Shown: one piece after another, positions 4,166-6,610 of the stretch
How the letters are laid out: every line of letters starts with the position of its first letter
Numbering within the stretch: the first letter of the stretch is position 1
DNA from: Desulfobacteraceae bacterium
Lineage (GTDB): Bacteria > Desulfobacterota > Desulfobacteria > Desulfobacterales > Desulfosalsimonadaceae
Assembly (NCBI GenBank): GCA_011389605.1
Contig: JAABTZ010000186.1
Location: 1 to 6,610, forward strand
Direction: 5' to 3'
Length of the DNA stretch: 6,610 nt
Translations under genes and position numbers: made by a program
The notes under the pieces: generated by a model
What the model was told of the DNA's origin: nothing
Database searches by the model: none
Seen by the model: only the letters and a program-made list of their open reading frames with translations

Positions 4166-6132
4166 ATGGGGACAACCCGCCGAAATTTTATCAAGCTTAC
4201 AGGCGCATCAGCCGCATGTGCTGCGGCTTTCGGCCTTGGTTTTGATCTGAAGCCGGTTAAATCCCATGCCCGGACTTTAAAAATCGGCCATGCCAAAGAA
4301 ACCACAAGCATCTGCTGCTACTGCGCAGTTGGATGCGGCCTTATCATTCATGCCGAAAACACAGGCGCCGGAAAGATAATCAACATCGAGGGCGACCCGG
4401 ATCACCCAATTAACGAAGGCACTTTGTGCGCCAAGGGTGCAGCCCTGAGCCAGCTGGTAAACAATGAAAACCGGATCACAACCCCTCTTTATAGAAAGCC
4501 ATTCAGTTCCGGGTGGGTGGAGGTGTCCTGGGAGCAGGCACTGTTGATGATCGCAAAAAGAATCAAGAAAAGCCGTGATGACAGTTTTCAGCACAAAAAC
4601 AACAAGGGCCGGATTGTAAACCGCACCCGGGGCATTGCCCATGTCGGCAGTGCGGCCCTGGATAACGAGGAATGCTGGCTGGTCCAGGCCATAATGCGCG
4701 CCATGGGCCTTACCTATATTGAACATCAGGCCCGTATCTGACACAGCGCTACTGTGGCGGCTCTGGCAGAGTCGTTTGGGCGCGGTGCAATGACCAATCA
4801 CTGGATTGATGTTAAAAACAGTGACTGCATTCTTATCATGGGCGCCAATCCGGCGGAAAACCATCCCGTCTCTTTTCGATGGATCAACGAGGCCAGAAAA
4901 AAGGGTGCCCTGGTAATCAGTGTGGATCCACGTTTTACGCGCACATCATCCCAGGCCGATTATTTCTCACAGCTAAGGTCCGGAACCGACATTGCCTTTC
5001 TGGGCGGGATGATCAAATACATCCTTGAAAATAAAAAATATTTCAGGCAGTACGTGGCCGAATACACCAATGCCGGCTTTATCCTGAAAGACAGCTTTGA
5101 TTTCAAAGACGGCCTGTTTTCAGGATTTGATCCCCAAACACGCACCTATGACAAAACCCTGTGGGCATTTGAATCCGATGAAAACGGCAACCCCAAAACA
5201 GACAAGAGCCTAAGGCATCCCAGGTGCGTTTTTCTGGCTTTAAGGAAACACTTTCGCCGTTATGATCCGGACACGGTTTCTTCCATCACCGGCACCCCCC
5301 GAAAGCAGCTGGAACAGATTTACCAAGCTTACGCATCCACCGGAGCCAGAGACAAAGCCGGCACGGTCATGTATGCCATGGGCTGGACCCAGCACACGGT
5401 GGGCGTCCAGAACATCCGGGCCATGGCGATTATCCAGCTGCTGCTGGGAAACATGGGCGTTGCCGGCGGCGGTGTAAACGCCCTGCGCGGAGAGTCAAAT
5501 GTTCAGGGCTCCACTGACCATGGTATCCTGTATCACATATGGCCCGGATATCTGAAAACTCCAAAAGCCTCCCAGACAAGTCTTGATGCCTACAACAAGG
5601 CCTGCACCTCAATAAACAAGGACTCCCTGAGTGCAAACTGGTGGAGCAATTATCCAAAATATTCAGTGAGCCTGCTTAAATCTTTTTTTGGAAAAAATGC
5701 TACGGCCGACAACGAATTCGGCTACCACTGGCTGCCAAAGATTGATGATGACCAGACCTGCTCCTGGATGGATTTGTTTGACCAGATGTATAAGGGCACC
5801 TTCAGCGGTTTTTTTGCATGGGGCCAGAATCCGGCATCTTCGGGCGCCAATGCCAATAAAACCCGCCAGGCCCTGGCCTCCCTGGACTGGATGGTCAATG
5901 TCAACATGTTTGAAAACGAAACCGGCTCTTTCTGGCAGGGCCCTGGCATGGACCCGGAAAAAATTAAAACAAGGGCCATGTGGTCCATCAGATCGGCATG
6001 CCCTGGCATTTCGGATGGGTATATCCCAAAAACGGCGATGATTCTGCCAATTTGCTGACCCCGGCCTCGGGTGATTCAAATTCCCTGATTCCGGAGACAA
6101 AGGCCTTTATGGTCAACATTGAAAAATTATAA
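4166..6132 (+). pseudogene. fdhA: Formate dehydrogenase catalytic subunit, selenocysteine type, with internal deletion
   Basis: FdnG-type molybdopterin/tungstopterin enzyme that oxidises formate to CO2 in the periplasm. Ribosome site AAGGAG (4155-4160) precedes ATG 4166. Residues 1-35 are a Tat signal (TRRNFIKLTG, then an Ala-rich stretch, possible cleavage after SHA). C50, C53, C57 and C88 form the [4Fe-4S] motif. TGA at 4739-4741 is codon 192, after EHQAR-I and before HSATVAALA, exactly where FdnG has selenocysteine. FGRGAMTNHW, VDPRFTRT, RSGTDIAF, GWTQH and QLLLGNMG confirm the family. After EKIKT (5957-5971) the match stops; from about 5974, in a different frame, comes HVVHQIGMPWHFGW, then SLIPETKAFMVNIEKL and TAA 6130-6132, the family's normal C-terminus. 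The total is about 655 codons against about 1,015 in E. coli FdnG, so some 350 codons are missing, including most of the C-terminal cofactor-binding domain. In the upstream frame translation ends at 6058 (TGA 6056-6058). Confidence 0.85.
4739..4785 (+). promoter_or_regulatory. Selenocysteine codon and candidate SECIS region
   Basis: TGA at 4739-4741 is followed by CAC, as in E. coli fdnG and fdhF. Bacterial SECIS hairpins lie directly 3' of the UGA. Here CTGT (4754-4757) can pair with GCAG (4768-4771, one G-U pair), exposing a loop that contains GGCTCTG, at the position where E. coli has the GUCU-type loop read by SelB. The stem is short and the loop deviates, so the structure is only a candidate; the codon assignment rests on protein homology on both sides. 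Confidence 0.7.
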
Positions 6133-6144
6133 AGAGATGGATGG

Positions 6145-6610
6145 ATGAGCGGCAAAGCCTTTTTTATAGATACAACCCTGTGCACTGCATGCCGGAGCTG
6201 CCAGTTGGCCTGCAAACAATGGAACCAGCTTCCGTCCACAAGCACGGAAAATCTGGGAAGCTATCAGAATCCAGATGATTTGGGTTTTGAAACCTATAAG
6301 CTTGTGCGTTTTGAGGAGCATTGCCGGCCTGACAACACACCGGTCTGGTATTTTTTTTCAGATCAGTGCCGGCACTGCGTTCATCCGTCGTGCAAGGACA
6401 TGGCCGACATGATCGCACCGGGTGCGGTCACCATTGACAGCAGTACCGGTGCGGTTCTGTACAATGACCTGTTAAATCAGATCAATTCCGGGGATATCAG
6501 GCATGTCTGCCCTTATGACATCCCCAGGGCTGATCATGCCACCGGCCGCATGGCCAAATGCACCATGTGCAAAGACCGGGTACACAACGGGCTTCTGCCT
6601 GCCTGTGTCA
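6145..6610 (+). CDS. fdhB: Formate dehydrogenase iron-sulfur (beta) subunit, 5' part
   Basis: Ferredoxin-like electron-transfer partner of the catalytic subunit, passing electrons from its [4Fe-4S] cluster toward a cytochrome or quinone-linked acceptor. The start ATG 6145 is 12 bases after the stop of the alpha gene, with a purine-rich AAAGAGATGG before it; two nearer-upstream ATGs (6137, 6141) are in other frames. The 155 visible residues open with MSGKAFFIDTTLC. Cluster motifs: C13-x2-C16-x2-C19-x3-C23; C75-x2-C78-x4-C83; C122 in HVCPYDIPRA; C139-x2-C142 and C154 starting a further set. Order and spacing fit a four-cluster dicluster-type beta subunit, and no frameshift is seen. The segment W26-N27 with TENLGSYQNP is common in Desulfobacterota homologues by recollection. 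The gene runs off the right edge, so its length and any membrane anchor are unknown. It is co-transcribed with the broken alpha gene. Confidence 0.9.
   Translation, partial: MSGKAFFIDTTLCTACRSCQLACKQWNQLPSTSTENLGSYQNPDDLGFETYKLVRFEEHCRPDNTPVWYFFSDQCRHCVHPSCKDMADMIAPGAVTIDSSTGAVLYNDLLNQINSGDIRHVCPYDIPRADHATGRMAKCTMCKDRVHNGLLPACV

Noticed and set aside
4277..4864. 195-codon minus-strand frame opposite fdhA
   Set aside because: It overlaps strongly conserved formate dehydrogenase codons on the other strand and shows no family resemblance.
4754..6058. Separate second gene starting at GTG 4754
   Set aside because: It is the continuation of fdhA through the selenocysteine TGA; the residues before GTG (HSAT) also match FdnG, and there is no ribosome site.
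1..6610. CRISPR array, tRNA or rRNA genes
   Set aside because: No regularly spaced repeats, cloverleaf-like segments or conserved rRNA blocks were found on reading both strands.

Overview
The window looks like chromosomal DNA from a Gram-negative anaerobe, most likely a sulfate-reducing or related Desulfobacterota (Deltaproteobacteria). This is inferred from three things: a selenocysteine-type, Tat-exported formate dehydrogenase followed by a four-cluster ferredoxin-like subunit; a PAS/hybrid-kinase-style C-terminus; and dispersed short intergenic repeats. No rRNA or tRNA gene and no CRISPR array was found.

Layout from left to right. At 1-84 (minus) is a 27-residue stub resembling the N-terminus of a radical SAM protein; it ends just where the iron-sulfur cysteine motif should begin. 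A leader of about 340 bp with a bulged hairpin precedes ywbE (422-616, plus). Directly behind it lies the 3' end of a hybrid histidine kinase (667-1251, plus) that has lost its start, H box and N box but keeps the kinase F/G2 boxes and a complete receiver domain. The block 1458-3199 (minus) holds a well-preserved covalent-FAD (BBE/PCMH) oxidase, a strong hairpin terminator, and a small cysteine-rich zinc-ribbon protein. Related repeat sequences flank this block: a partial copy at 1403-1457 and a full element at 3687-3824 with perfect 12-bp inverted ends. Next to the full element is a small minus-strand ORF (3842-4056) that encodes a C-terminal hydrophobic segment and is split by an apparent single-base frameshift.

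From 4166 to the right edge runs a formate dehydrogenase operon on the plus strand. The catalytic subunit has a Tat signal, a [4Fe-4S] motif and an in-frame TGA (selenocysteine) at 4739-4741. It reads as a normal FdnG-type protein until about 5971 and then jumps, out of frame, to the extreme C-terminus of the same protein family. About 350 codons, including the C-terminal molybdopterin-dinucleotide domain, appear to be missing. The electron-transfer subunit starts at 6145 and runs off the window.

The overall theme is decay beside intact genes: the radical SAM stub, the headless kinase, the frameshifted small ORF and the internally deleted formate dehydrogenase all lie in 6.6 kb, while ywbE, the FAD oxidase, the zinc-ribbon gene and the visible part of the beta subunit look intact. 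Either this is a degenerating chromosomal region or some lesions are assembly or sequencing errors; sequence alone cannot decide.
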